NCBI GenBank assembly: GCA_917880885.1
Contig: OU862930.1
Location: 32,308,040-32,372,039 of the forward strand
Direction of reading: 5' to 3'
Source: Limnephilus marmoratus
Lineage: Eukaryota; Arthropoda; Insecta; Trichoptera; Limnephilidae
Length of the DNA stretch: 64,000 nt
Shown: positions 44,222 to 55,418 of the stretch, in pieces
Layout: every line of letters starts with the position of its first letter
Position numbering within the stretch: the stretch's first letter is position 1
Made by a program: the position numbers and the translations under genes
Notes under the pieces: model-generated
What the model was told of the DNA's origin: nothing
The model's database searches: none
The model's input: the letters and a program-made list of their open reading frames with translations, nothing else

Positions 44222-44229
44222 GAAGTCCG
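44222..44229. other. Empty site of the Merlin element at 23901-26961
   Basis: GAAGTCCG occurs once here within the Harbinger intron; in the other copy its inverse CGGAC(C/T)TC flanks the Merlin element on both sides. The adjacent CAATTGGA-equivalent is likewise the empty site of the LINE at 26977-32402. Confidence 0.88.
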
Positions 44230-44289
44230 TACCTCGTTGCAATAATAGAAACATAATAGTGGTAATAATATAATGAGTGCATACCTATT

Positions 44290-44482
44290 GCTACTTGTCG
44301 CCACTCTTCGTGCACCCCAGCTCCATAGCATTCAGGTCGACCGCCAGGGAAGACCACGCCAATTCGTTATTGATGCGGCCATCGTTTCCCTGCTGCCGCC
44401 CCGAAGTCATTGTCAGTCTCTCTTCCAGCCGACTAATCATCATCTCCAGCTGCCCGCTCTTCGCATTGCTCCTACTAGACAT
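44290..44482 (-). pseudogene. Myb/SANT gene, first exon (inverted copy)
   Basis: MSSRSNAKSGQLEMMISRLE, NNELAWSSLAVDLNAMELG and CTKSGDK, then TAG; the donor GTATGC follows. Compared with 23646 it retains three residues (WSS) lost there. The stop in place of W before the donor indicates a dead copy. Confidence 0.75.
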
Positions 44483-44998
44483 TCTGTTGAAGAAATAGGA
44501 GCTTAATTTAAAAAATAGTTTCGTTAAATTAACTTGAATACATATCTCGATGGCAAATCTACATCTGTAGTACAATTGAATATTTGGGGACGAAAAAACC
44601 GCTAACCGCCGCACTTTTAGGCAAAGATTATGGAAATTACACTTCATTTCAAAAATTAGTACAAGAAACAACTATTTACGTACAAAAAATAGGTTTTTAG
44701 GTTAATTTTGATAAACTACCTAATTCAGGCGAATTTGTATAGAAACGAAATTCTGCAAACGTCAAATCCTTGGTATACAACTTTAAACATACATTAGTGG
44801 ATAAATAATCATGCATTTTTACAGAATTTCGTGTTCTAAACTACTTAAAACCGGCGAAATAAGTATTGAAAAGGCAATTGACATTTTGTCAACCATAGAA
44901 AATTACACAAAATTGCAAAAATCTATGCACAAATCTGACAGCACATACCGTACGGTATCTCGAGGAATTACAGAATAGCTCGGCTGGTGTGCGTTATA

Positions 44999-46191
44999 GC
45001 CCATTCACACCATTCATTTATCGTTCATTTCGTGATTTCATTCCGCCTCTTTCCCTCGAAATGAACCGTGTGAACACGAAAGTGAATAGAGACAGTTCCG
45101 AATGAAGCATACCAACAATGTTGGAATGCTTCCTTCGGCACTGTTCCCTCGCAACCGGAATTTAACATCACGTGATGCGAATGATGTGTGTGAACACTCA
45201 AGTGAACAGTCTTTCACTCGCAAATCAGTCGGCCGAAATGTTCTGTCGTGAGGACGAGTAGCCGGAGCGGCTTAAACGTCAAAATGCTCCGTTTGGTTCG
45301 CTTTTCGAAATAACTCCTACACGTCTCATAGAAATCGTTGTTTCTCCCTTACTATCATAGTGAAAAATATGATCTAAACGGTATTGGAAAGAGAAAATAA
45401 TGTTCTATATATCCAATATAACAATTAACCACAAAAAGAATACGAATGTACACTTCTATGGAACCAAAGTTTCTGATCGAATTTGAAAAAGAAATTATGA
45501 AACATTGTGAATTTTTTATGAATTATTTTTATATGAAACGTCAAAAAAGTGAGGTGACAGAAATGTTTATAATTTATATTTGTCTAACAAAATAAGTGTG
45601 TGTTTTTATATTTCTTTTGTTAACCAGTAATTTTAGTTAGAATAAAAGCAAGTAGAGCCATTTTTTAAACTTTTAAAAGTTTACATTAAAAATTATTCTA
45701 TTTAAAAAATTACGTGGTTATTTCTAATAATAAATTTTGAAAGCATATTTCATCACCTTTCCAAAACAGTTTTTAGTTTTTGGATACGTTAATAAATATT
45801 CCATTTATATGGATTTTATTGCAAGCCGAGGCCTATTTTGGAATAAAAATATTTTCATGGTGCAAAAATACTGGTAGATATCAGTTTTCAGGTTATTATT
45901 TAACCATATGTTCATTTTATGGTGCTGAAATTTATTTACTGTTTACAAGAATCGCCAATTTCTCGTAATTTAGTTCGACGTTATCGGAAATGTCAATTGA
46001 AATCGTAAATATTCCCGAACTTAGCCGTCAGCGCCGGACGAATTCCAATGCGGCCGCGACTACTCTCGACGACTTCGTAGCGAGAATGTCGAGTGAACTC
46101 TTCCTTCGAAGGAACCGTGTGAACACGCGGAGGAACGAAAATGGAACATTTCATCGAGTAAACCTTCACCCGAGTGAATGGTGTGACTTCA
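44999..46191. mobile_element. TIR element, 1.19 kb, with 8-bp TSD
   Basis: Left end GCCCATTCACACCATTCATT; right end AGTGAATGGTGTGACTTCA. The target duplication is GCGTTATA (44991-44998) and GCATTACA (46192-46199); the uninterrupted site reads TGTAACGC (inverse GCGTTACA) at 8170-8177, so each flank has one change. No transposase; the superfamily is uncertain (8-bp TSD fits hAT, P or Merlin). The empty-site sequence of the hAT at 8711-10215 lies inside, at 45176-45183. Confidence 0.8.
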
Positions 46192-46199
46192 GCATTACA

Positions 46200-46560
46200 T
46201 TGACAGTTGGTGAGTATTGAATAGATGGCACATTAAAATCGCCCATCATTATTGTTATATCTTCTGATGAAAAGTTATTATATGTCGTTTGACACTTTTC
46301 GAAAAAATCTGCGAGATTTTCGGTTGGTATATCTGGAGGCAAATACGCCAAACATAGTATAATGGATTGTCTGGATGTTTCATGTAATTCAAATTTAATC
46401 CATAAATCTTCTGTAGATTTTGAGCTGTGTGCTGAGACTAAAAAAGATGTCATTTCTTTCTTAATGGCTATTAGAACACCACCACCTGATTTTTTAAGCG
46501 AACTTGTTACTGGCGCTAGCAGCGGCCTCAGTTTCCTACGCTTCTGAGCGAGTGGACAGT
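46200..46560 (-). pseudogene. LINE endonuclease fragment (inverted copy)
   Basis: A minus-strand frame of 95 codons: TSFLVSAHSSKSTEDLWIKF, LAYLPPDIPTENLADFFEKC and IMMGDFNVPSIQYSP. Same fragment as 7857-8260 and less broken. Upstream (to 46520) KKSGGGVLIAIKK is readable. GDFN is the metal/catalytic loop of the EEP domain. No RT. Confidence 0.75.
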
Positions 46561-46928
46561 TTTGTGTGTCATCATGACAATCTCACTCGCCGATTTACCT
46601 GCTTTTCAACTTAGTAGATAGTAGCTTGTAAAATCGCTCTGTGTTACCGAAGCTTAAGTACATATCTGTACCTACGCTATTTATCTAAAAATCAGAAAAC
46701 AAAACAAGCAGCAGTTAACTTTATGTAGGTAATTGGAAATTTTATTTTATTTTTTCTATTTCTTATTCATATTTATATAAATTAGGCTAATAATATACGC
46801 AATGCAACAATTACCTATATTTTCATGTTTTCATCCTTTGGTGTAAAGTATGTGTACCTACCTTTCATTTTATTATTATATAATAACTACCTAGTTATGC
46901 TAAGCAATCAAAATTAATTATTCACACA
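46200..46928. repeat. Inverted counterpart of 7430-8177
   Basis: Near-identical inverse of 7430-8177. Its outer end is cut at 46928 by the CAGGGCCGCCGAGAGG hAT terminus. Confidence 0.8.
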
Positions 46929-48219
46929 CAGGGCCGCCGAGAGGGCACGTTAGCCAAGTCCGAAACTTGGGGCCCGGGCCTAAGGGGGGCCCGGGACGGG
47001 CCCCGGATATTTTACTAAAAAATGCCAATGACACTAGGAACGGACGTGGGCCGGGCGCCCGGGCACGCACGCTCCGTAGGCCCAACTGTCAGAGCGTGTT
47101 CACACACAGCACACAGCTATAATATGCGAGGGATTGCGTATTTCGGCATATCGTTCGCCGTACATTCCAAATTGGAATATATGGCCCACTACGATTCTAT
47201 TTTGCACGATCATTTGACAAAAGTACAACAATCGCAGGCAGAAAAAAAACGACTCCAAGTTCATTACCTTTCAATGGAAATTCAAAATGAGTTTATTTTG
47301 AGCTGTGCAAACAAAGTTGTCCAGACAATTGTAAAGGAAATCAATGAGGCAAAATACTTCTCTGTCATAGTTGACTCAACTCCTGACTCGGCACATATTG
47401 AACAAACCGTGTTTATTTTCCGATATGTATGTTACTCGTTACCTTGAAGGAGAAGAAAACGTTCACAAAATTAACGAGAGGTTTTTCAAGTTTGTCGACT
47501 GCAGTAATAGACAGGAGAAGCAATCGCAGATTTAATACAGTCTACACTTAAAGACAGGCCCGGACTGGCCAGGTCCGCAGGTCCGCGATCGCGGAGGGCC
47601 CCCGGCGCGAGGGGGCCCCGAAAGGGCCCCACAAAACATACAAAAAAAGTTTTTGTCTTGTTAGTAGTTATTTTGTGTTCTTGGTAATGTGTGTTTACAT
47701 TTTCGAAAAAAAATTACATTTTCCAAAAGTAGAACATGTCCAACAACTGTTTATATCTCGCCGTGTATACGAAAGATTTATACGATCCATTGTCATCCGC
47801 ATCGTCTGCGCGGTGACGTGTGTCGTGTGCCCACTGTCCAGCAGACAACTCATAAATGAACTAGCAACAACTGCACCGCGATGTCCCATCAGATCAGCTG
47901 ATCACTCAGTAGGGCCGCGCAAGCGTATATTGTCCTTCCCCTCCCCCCTTTCCTACATTTATAGTAACATCCACCCCACACTATAGTTTTCAAGCCACTA
48001 CAAGTTGATTTTATGCGATGCGGTTTGCTAAATTTACAGCGCAGTTTTTTTTAGTTAAATTGTTAAATTTTTTTGGTTAGAGTTGAGTTGTGGTACATTA
48101 TTTGATTTATTAATATTACGAACGGAACAAAAACAATTAAGAGAACTTACAAGAGTGGTTTTCAAAAAAGAGAGGAAAATAAGAAAAAGTAACAGGAAGA
48201 TTTCCAGTGTGCTATTTCA

Positions 48220-48280
48220 ATGTTTACGTGGTTAAAACCATCAAGCTCTACCTCAGAGATAAACGATGACATGACTGTAG
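48220..48280 (+). pseudogene. Inner hAT transposase, exon 1
   Basis: ATG at 48220 gives MFTWLKPSSSTSEINDDMTV up to a GTAAGG donor at 48281. The phase (one base left over) matches the acceptor at 50585, where exon 2 continues VERDEAPACNQ. The agreement of donor, acceptor and phase supports this short exon; its function is unknown. Confidence 0.6.
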
Positions 48281-49159
48281 GTAAGGTCATCGAAATTTTA
48301 GATTATTATTTTTATTATGGGTTGTAATTTTTTGAAATTTTGTTCTATTTATTCTACATTTTTACGTCACGTACTGAGAACTTAACAATATTAGTTTTTG
48401 CTTTTTTTACTTTAAAGGTTTTTACTAATAGGGCTAATTAATTGTTATAATTTAAACAAAATAAACTGTATAAAAAACTTTCTCACATTGGGGATAAATT
48501 CACAATAGAAATGTGTTAAGGCCTACGTCATTATGAGGTACTTTATGCAAAATATGGTTTGTCGGTTTATTCATCAATGGTCAAAATATAATTATAACGA
48601 GCAATGTTTTAAATTAATTAAATTGTAACTACAATTAGTTATGATTTTGAAAATCATAACTAATTCTAGGGCTAAATTTCGGTTTAGGGGCGAAATTCCT
48701 AGAAAATCAAACTAATTATTTTTATACTAATTTGGGGTCGGGGAATCCGAATCTGAAAGAATTAGGCGGCGGCAAGCAATATTAACTGAATTAAACGACT
48801 TTAAAATTTTTTATACACTCATAGGAAAAATAGCCATTTTGGAAGCATTTTGTTTCCTAGAAAATCAAACTAGTTATTTTTATACTAACTATGGGCCGGG
48901 GAATCCGAATCTGAAAGAATTAGGCGGCGGCAAGCAATAATAACTGAATTAAACGACTTTAAAATTTTCCATACACACACACCAGACGCATGAAAATAGA
49001 CAACATTTTGACACATAAGGTACGAAAACCATAGAAAAAACAACATAGATATTTTTACCACACAAAATTAAGTGTTGCCATTAAGCGTAATATTAATAAT
49101 GTAAAATAACATGTTTATATTTTAAGTACTTATTTTTTATAAATTTTACTCACTTTCGT

Positions 49160-49950
49160 ACCACAAACCATGTTACATAAACCCAGCGTAGCTGCTAAAC
49201 TACTTGAAAACAGGGATGTTTTTTTGCCGTGACGCGAGCAGGCGGTATAAAGGGGCACAAACCATGTTACACAAACCTAGCGTAGCCGATAAACTACTTG
49301 AAAACGTAGGCTGTTTTTTTAAATTGACGCGAGCAGGCGGTATAAAGGGGCACAAACCATGTTACACAAACCTAGCGTAGCCGATAAACTACTTGAAAAC
49401 GTAGGCTGTTTTTTTAAATTGACGCGAGCAGGCGGTATAAAGGGGCACAAACCATGTTACACAAACCTAGCGTAGCCGCTAAACTACTTGAAAACGTAGG
49501 CTGTTTTTTTTAAATTGACGTGAGCAGGCGGTATAAAGGGGCACAAACCATGTTACACAAACCTAGCGTAGCCGCTAAACTACTTGAAAACGTAGGCTGT
49601 TTTTTTTAAATTGACGTGAGCAGGCGGTATAAAGGGGCACAAACCATGTTACACAAACCTAGCGTAGCCGATAAACTACTTGAAAACGTAGGCTGTTTTT
49701 TAAATTGACGCGAGCAGGCGGTATAAAGGGGCACAAACCATGTTACACAAACCTAGCGTAGCCGCTAAACTACTTGAAAACGTAGGCTGTTTTTTTAAAT
49801 TGACGCGAGCAGGCGGTATAAAGGGGCACAAACCATGTTACACAAACCTAGCGTAGCCGATAAACTACTTGAAAACGTAGGCTGTTTTTTTAAATTGACG
49901 CGAGCAGGCGGTATAAAGGGGCACAAACCATGTTACACAAACCTAGCGTT
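49160..49950. repeat. 94-bp tandem array in the Merlin derivative, about 8 units
   Basis: Inverse of the array at 25642-26595: units include AGCCGATAAACTACTTGAAA or AGCCGCTAAACTACTTG and GCGAGCAGGCGGTATAAAGG. The dimeric alternation is less regular here, and two adjacent units share GACGTGAGCAGG in place of GACGCGAGCAGG, a sign of local duplication or conversion. Confidence 0.9.
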
Positions 49951-49966
49951 AGGTTAGGTTAGGTTA
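49949..49966. repeat. (TTAGG)3 at array edge, second copy
   Basis: TTAGGTTAGGTTAGGTTA, the inverse of 25625-25642, at the same junction between the array and transposase-side sequence. Confidence 0.8.
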
Positions 49967-50585
49967 CGCATTTTTAAGACTACGAATTTTCATACTTTTG
50001 GTTGAATACAGCCGTTGAGATAGTCGTAATTCATAATATAGAGAAGATACAACGGACGAAGAAAACTTGTTCGATTTATAAGGTATGTTCGATGATATTA
50101 TTGTTTAATGGCAACACTTAATTTTGTGTGGTAAAAATATCTATGTTGTTTTTTCTATGGTTTTCGTACCTTATGTGTCAAAATGTTGTCTATTTTCATG
50201 CGTCTGGTGTGTGTGTATGGAAAATTTTAAAGTCGTTTAATTCAGTTATTATTGCTTGCCGCCGCCTAATTCTTTCAGATTCGGATTCCCCGGCCCATAG
50301 TTAGTATAAAAATAACTAGTTTGATTTTCTAGGAAACAAAATGCTTCCAAAATGGCTATTTTTCCTATGAGTGTATAAAAATTTTTAAAGTCGTTTAATT
50401 CAGTTAATATTGCTTGCCGCCGCCTAATTCTTTCAGATTCGGATTCCCCGACCCCAAATTAGTATAAAAATAATTAGTTTGATTTTCTAGGAATTTCGCC
50501 CCTAAACCGAAATTATTCCAATTCTAGTTACAGTATGGTATAGTAAAGGGGATTCCCTAGTGCTGTTCAACTTCTTCTTGTACAG

Positions 50586-51989
50586 TTGAGAGGGATGAGG
50601 CGCCTGCTTGCAATCAGCCACATATAAACCATCATCCATCGTCTCTTGTCGGCGAATCAAGCTCCAATTCTGATTCAGAAGATGATGAAGAAAATCAGGA
50701 GACCTGTGATGCAGCTAAACAACAACTTGGGTGTTTCATTTTTCCATACGAAAGTGATCCAATCACGATTAAAAAAGCTTTCATGGAAAAACATCCTATT
50801 CAAGTTGTAGAAGGAAAAGGTACAAAATTGCCATTTGAGCCTTCTAAACTTTATTACCGACATTTTCCAAGTAATGAAAAAATACACCGAAAATGGTTAT
50901 CATATTCAATTCAGCTGAATAAAGTGTACTGTTCGTGCTGTATGGCTTTTGGAGATAAAGGACACAGAGACTCTACCTACATTAGATTTGTTTTTGGTCA
51001 CTTCCCCTGTTTCTAAGTACTTACTTGCAAAGTAGTTGTAGTAGCATTGATTATGCTTTAGCTTGGAACTTAGTACAAACACTGCTCCATCAAGTTAAGG
51101 ACAAAAGGAATGACGCGTATTTTGAAGTATTGTACGCAAAAACAAAAGCCTATGTAAGTGCAGTTAATCTTAAGCTAGACGAAAATAACATTGACGTCGA
51201 GTTAGAATTGGACTTTAAGAGAAAAAGAACGTCAAAGAAAAAAAAATAATGCCCGGTGAAAAATCAACAGATGAAACTGGCTCTATTTCAACAGTTCAAC
51301 ATTACAAAATTGTATATTTTATTTGATATTTTATTTATTTATTTGATATTTTAGACTGTGCGAGGATGAGTATTGAAGAAAGATTTTGCGCAAACAAAGA
51401 CGTCGAAGGTTGGACCCCAAAAAGTTTGACTTTATCTTGAAACTCCAAACATTTCCCACAGAAGCTCTGCACAGTGTTTCTAAACTGTGTAAAATTGAAA
51501 GAAGTCGGCTTTTGATAGAGCTGCGACAGTTTGCACAACAATACAGCAACTTCATAGCGGCAGAGTCCACTGAGAACTACGAACTACGGAGACAGATGCA
51601 GTGACGAAGAAGACGATTTGGACCCAACGGCAGCGGAAACAAATGCAGACATTTACTGCTCCGAAAATAGACAATGTTTCCAGTGTTTGACATGTGCTTT
51701 TTCTGTTCTGTTTGAACTTACTCAATCTGGACTGTTTACCAACCTGTATATTGTATATAAATTTGTTCTAACCATACCTTGTAACCAAGTCACATGTGAA
51801 TGAGTTTTTTCTACTCTTAAAATCGTCAAAAATCGACTTCGGTCGTCCTTAGGCCAAGACCTTATGTCCAGTCTGCTTTTTATTAATGTTGAGAGGGATT
51901 TATTTTATAATTTGGACAAAAATAAAATACTAGATGAATTAGCTTTAACAAGTGAGTTGCTTACAAAGAAACTGTTACTTTAGGGCTAG
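50586..51989 (+). pseudogene. Inner hAT transposase, exon 2 and C-terminus
   Basis: After TTCTTCTTGTACAG the frame runs to a stop at 51014: an acidic stretch (SSSNSDSEDDEENQETCD), then a TTF-type zinc finger region (LPFEPSKLYYRHFP; RKWLSYSIQLNKVYCSCCMA). Further on are ALAWNLVQTLLHQVKDKRND and DVELELDFKRKRTSKKKK (51052-51248), EERFCANKDVEGW (51372-51410) and the hAT dimerisation end: CE.VFSTLKIVKNRL, RSSLGQDLMSSLLFINVERD (51800-51900). The catalytic centre of a hAT transposase is missing, and there are stops and frameshifts, so it is non-functional. Confidence 0.8.
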
Positions 51990-53810
51990 GGGAGCAAAAT
52001 GTCGAATCATTTCAGTTAAGTTAAGCCCCTTCTATTCTAGTATACAACATTGTAAACTGTTAAACACAAAGGATTTTTTTAAATGTTAGTAATATTTTTC
52101 TAATCCCTAAAATCCGTTTGTCATTATTTTTACTTCACAAATAATTTTGACATAATTCATTAATGCTTTGGTGTGAATAAAATCCTGCCCTTTATTTTGA
52201 ACTCCGTTATAATTATTGGCAGTTCTACAGCATGTGTTTAGTAGTGTTGTGGTATCCTAAAAATACTGTGAATTTCATATTTCAATTAATAATAAAGTCA
52301 ACAAAAGTCGAAAATCATAATATTCGTATAAAAACCTATCTGAATTTCTTCTTCTTTATAGGTGCCAATATAGCGTAGAAACGCGTTTTCATTGTTTTCA
52401 AGCACCTAATTTTAAAAAATTATCCCTTTTCTCAGTCCCCCCCCCTCCCCCACCCCACGTTAGGGGGCCCCTTTACAGGTTTTAGCGGAGGGCCCCAAAT
52501 GATCCCAGTCCGGGCCTGCTTAAAGATCACGATATTCTACTTGAGAACTGCAGGGGACAAGGATACGACAATGCGTCTAATATGAGTGAGATATACAAAG
52601 GTGTGCAGAGCAGAATCTTAGCTGATAACCCACTAGCATATATTCGCCATATGCTGCGCATAGTCTCAACTTATGCAGAGAAGAGGCGGCTCAATCTTGT
52701 GTAGAGGCTATTACGTTCTTCGGAATCGTCCAAAAGTGCTACAATGTATTCAGTTCAAGTCTACAAAGGTGGTAAATTCTCCAAGAAAACATTGGGTGTT
52801 CGCTTCATTCTCATTCTAAAACAAGATGGTCTGCAAGAGTCGATAGCGTGCGGCCTTTTGCTGCTCATATTCCTGGACTGAAAGTTGCTCTTAGTAAGAT
52901 TAAAGAGCTTTATCTCACTCCTCAAACTTTGGCCGAAATTAAGGGCATTGAACAGTATATGAATACATTTGAATGTTTACTTATGTCTACGACATGGTTT
53001 AAAGTGTTGTCTGAAATAAACTCCTGGAGTGTAGTTTTGCAAGCGAGACAAGCAACTCTGGACATGGAAGTTGTCAATTTGCAACACTTAGTTGAAAACC
53101 TATCTACCCTTCGTTCTAAGTGGACTAGAATATTAGAAGAGTGTAAACTTGTAGCTGAAAATATTGGAATTTCACAAGAACTCCCAAAAAAAGAAAAAAG
53201 ACAAAAGTTTTGGCTGATAAAAGTCATGAAAAACAGATTGTTTGCCCAGAAGAGAACTTTAAAATTAATGTTTTTTATGTGTTGTTTGACAGTGTCATTG
53301 GAAACTTGACCCGAAGATACAAAGCTGTCAATAATATTAATGAATTGTTTAAGTTTCTTTGGCAATACCCAAGTATGACTCAAGAAGAACTAAAAGAAAG
53401 GGTGAAAAACTGGTGTGATCTCTATAAAACTGATGTATCTGAAGAAGAAACGCTTTTGGAAATTGAACACTTAAAACTATTCAACCAGGAAACTTTTCAG
53501 AACATTTAAATTCACTGCAGTTACTAAATACTCTTTCAAACCAAAAACTGTCAAATCTCTTCCCTAATGTAGTAATTGCCATTCGAATTTTCTGCACTCT
53601 GCCTGTAACAGTTGCGGAAGCAGAAAGATCTTTTAGTTTGTTGTCTAGAGTGAAAAACTTTTTGCGTTCCACAATGGGTCAAGAACGTTTAACAAGTTTG
53701 GGAATGTTATCTTTAGAAAATGGTCTGGCCAGAAACTTGGATTTTGATGATGTTATAACTAGCTTTGCAAACAAGAAAAGTAGAAAAGCAAAATTTTAGA
53801 TGACAATTTT

Positions 53811-54005
53811 TATTTGCCTAGGTATATTATTTTTTTATAGTTTGTGGAGTTTTAACTATAATTTTTAAAATATTCCAATTTAGTATTCCATTACTAATGT
53901 ATCCGTGTTGTTATAATATTTTTTTTTATTTGAATTTTATTTTAGTAATTTGTACATTTAAGGTTACCAATTTCTAATTAATTATAATATTTCATATTGC
54001 AGTTA
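53811..54005. repeat. Repeat segment matching 13740-13810
   Basis: 53935-54000 (TTTTAGTAATTTGTACATTT; TTATAATATTTCATATT) matches 13740-13807. It ends just where a Helitron-like start appears. Confidence 0.5.
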
Positions 54006-54840
54006 ATCTATAATATAAAAATGAATCTCTGAATTTGTTGATAAGCGCAAATCTCGAGAGCAGCAGAACCGATTTCACTAATTCTTTTTTTAGAATATTG
54101 TTTGAAGTACGAGGATGGTTCTTAAGGAGAGAAAAATTAAGAAAATTGCGCAAAAAATTGGATAATTTCAGAAAACCTAACGACTATTGCACGTTTGACA
54201 GTTCGCGCGTTTGAGAATGACATTTTGCAAAACAATGATTTGTTAAATCAGGATTCTATTTTTGAAAATCTTTAAGTTGATAAATATATTTAAAGTAGAT
54301 ACTCCCCTAATAGTTTGAATCGAATCAAGAATTTTAGATATTTTAAATAGGTACCTATGTTAAAATTTAACAATTAACCTATGTTAAAATTTATCATAGG
54401 TAGGTACATGAAAAATGGAAGTTTGAATAAAAATTGTAAGAGATTTCACGCGGGCTGTTTAAAAACTGAATGTACTCGGATTGAATATATGGAACGTGGG
54501 AGGAGGGTTGGTGGGACGAGGGAGCGGGAAAGGGAAGAGGGAAGGCGGGGAAGGTGGAAGGGGAACGTTGGAGGGGGAGGGGGACCTGGAAGGGGGAGGG
54601 GAACTCGGGAGGGGTTTGCGGGATGGGGGAAGGGGTAAGGGGGGGAGTGGAGTGGGGAGAGGGTAGGTGGAAGTGGCGGAGTGGGAACGCGAGAGGGGAA
54701 GAGGACGCAGGAGAAGAAGGGGAGGCGGAAGGGGAACGGGACGAATGGGAAAGAACACGAATGGGGAGAAACAATTTCTTTATTAAATGGCATAGCAACT
54801 TTCTGAAATTTCCTACGGGCGTCCGACATTGTTAGTTTTT
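54006..54840 (+). mobile_element. Helitron remnant, TC start, purine tract
   Basis: Starts TCTATAATATAAAAATGAAT, then CTCGAGAGCAGCAGAACCGA, a 5' part typical of insect non-autonomous Helitrons. 54215-54720 parallels 10510-10860, including a G-rich tract (54490-54730). No CTAG end was found. The overlapping frames here on both strands are artefacts of the tract. Confidence 0.6.
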
Positions 54841-55057
54841 ATTAAATATTTTTATATGAAATGATAAAAAAGTGAAGTGACAAAAGTGTTTATTACACAT
54901 TTATACAATAGAATAAGTATTGTTGTTTACATAATCTGTGATTTTAGTACTGTTTTCACATAAAAACATCACGTGAGTCATTTTTACATATTTTTAATGT
55001 TTGCGTTCTAAATTTTAATATTTACAAATGCTAATATTTATTTGTAATAATCCACAA
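54841..55057. other. AT-rich Helitron-like spacer
   Basis: Resembles 45530-45640 weakly. No gene. Confidence 0.35.
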
Positions 55058-55418
55058 AAATAGATCCTAAAATCAAGTTATTTCATTTCTACGTTGTTGG
55101 CTGTGAACAGTAAGCACAATCTCAAATAAAGAGATTGTTTTTTTTTTTTGTTATCATTAGCTCCACACAAGAGGCCCCGAGGAAAATAATTCCTCTCAGG
55201 GTCTTAATTCATCTTTGGGGATGTTGCGTGGAGGATCTTTTTAAGAAAATAAGGAGAGGAAGTTCTAGGTAGGAAAAGGTGTGAATGGTGGGTAGGAATC
55301 TGGGGGGTCAGTGTGTCTAGAAGTGACGGACGAATGAATTCATTCCTTCCACTGTGGTGTAAATCGTGCTGAGAGTCCTGCTGAAGAAGTCAGTAGATCT
55401 CCCTCTACTAGTTCCCAT
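55058..55418 (-). mobile_element. SINE-like element plus flank, inverted copy of 6645-7014
   Basis: Almost identical to 6645-7014 in reverse: TTCATTTCTACGTTGTTGGC, AGCTCCACACAAGAGGCCCC, GTGACGGACGAATGAATTCA, TCAGTAGATCTCCCTCTACT. The match includes about 100 bp beyond the element's A tail, so it is a duplicated block. It joins LINE coding sequence at 55419. Confidence 0.75.

Larger units (their letters stand above)
42190..44967 (-). mobile_element. Inverted Harbinger-like copy
   Basis: On the minus strand this matches 23165-23900, 32410-32988 and 33890-34440 in order, without the Merlin and LINE insertions, and begins at the same CCTCGAGATACCGTACGGTA end. It contains its own Helitron (42361-43274). 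Beyond 42190 it is bounded by the LINE at 39404-42140. Its flank (CAGCCGAGCTATTCTGTAAT) reads as part of the LINE endonuclease fragment, so this copy inserted into that fragment. Confidence 0.75.
48670..50519. mobile_element. Merlin deletion derivative, 1.85 kb, with TSD
   Basis: Ends GGCTAAATTTCGG and CCGAAATTATTCC, flanked by AATTCTAG (48662-48669, 50520-50527). It is the inverted relative of 23901-26961: same arms, array and (TTAGG)3. The transposase is deleted from a point near TTCATAATATAGAGA (about 50044) and only its last codons remain (ACGGACGAAGAAAACTTGTT, 50052-50071). It lies in the intron of the inner hAT transposase, so it need not have broken that gene. Confidence 0.92.
47555..52518 (+). 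mobile_element. Inner hAT element, 4.96 kb, with TSD
   Basis: Ends CAGGCCCGGACTGGCCAGG and ATGATCCCAGTCCGGGCCTG form inverted repeats with GGGGGCCCC-rich subterminal regions. CTTAAAGA flanks it (47547-47554, 52519-52526). It sits within the coding sequence of the outer hAT transposase and itself contains the Merlin derivative in its intron. Confidence 0.93.
47160..53799 (+). pseudogene. hAT transposase (DUF4371 and hAT dimerisation), split
   Basis: First part (47160-47546): LEYMAHYDSILHDHLTKVQQ, EIQNEFILSCANKVVQTIVK and YFSVIVDSTPDSAHIEQ (first catalytic Asp region), then a frameshift and AIADLIQSTLKDH-type sequence running into the inserted hAT. Second part (52527 on): ILLENCRGQGYDNASNMS (the CRGQGYDN motif holds the second Asp region), stops and frameshifts, HIPGLKVALSKIKELYL at 52866, and finally VAEAERSFSLLSRVKNFLRS at 53610-53670, the C-terminal hAT dimerisation motif, to a TAG at 53797. 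The frame is continuous across the insertion if the insert and one TSD copy are ignored. Several stops make it a pseudogene. Confidence 0.85.
46929..53810 (+). mobile_element. Outer hAT-like element (DUF4371 type), right end missing
   Basis: Starts CAGGGCCGCCGAGAGGGCAC, a hAT-style end, inserted in the repeat at TTCACACA (the empty version ATTCACACACATGAATTC is the inverse of 7429-7450). It contains a broken DUF4371-type transposase, 47160-47546 and 52527-53799. No matching right terminus was found downstream, so the right side is truncated. Confidence 0.65.

Noticed and set aside
46929..53810. Host ZMYM-like gene
   Set aside because: The DUF4371 and dimerisation regions are intronless, full of stops and start behind a hAT-like CAGGGCCGCC terminus; a domesticated gene would be intact.
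54381..54835. Overlapping Gly/Arg- and Pro/Ser-rich ORFs on both strands
   Set aside because: They come from one purine/pyrimidine tract in a Helitron remnant, with no start context or domain; the same type of tract at 10741-10825 and 15711-15850 gives similar false ORFs.
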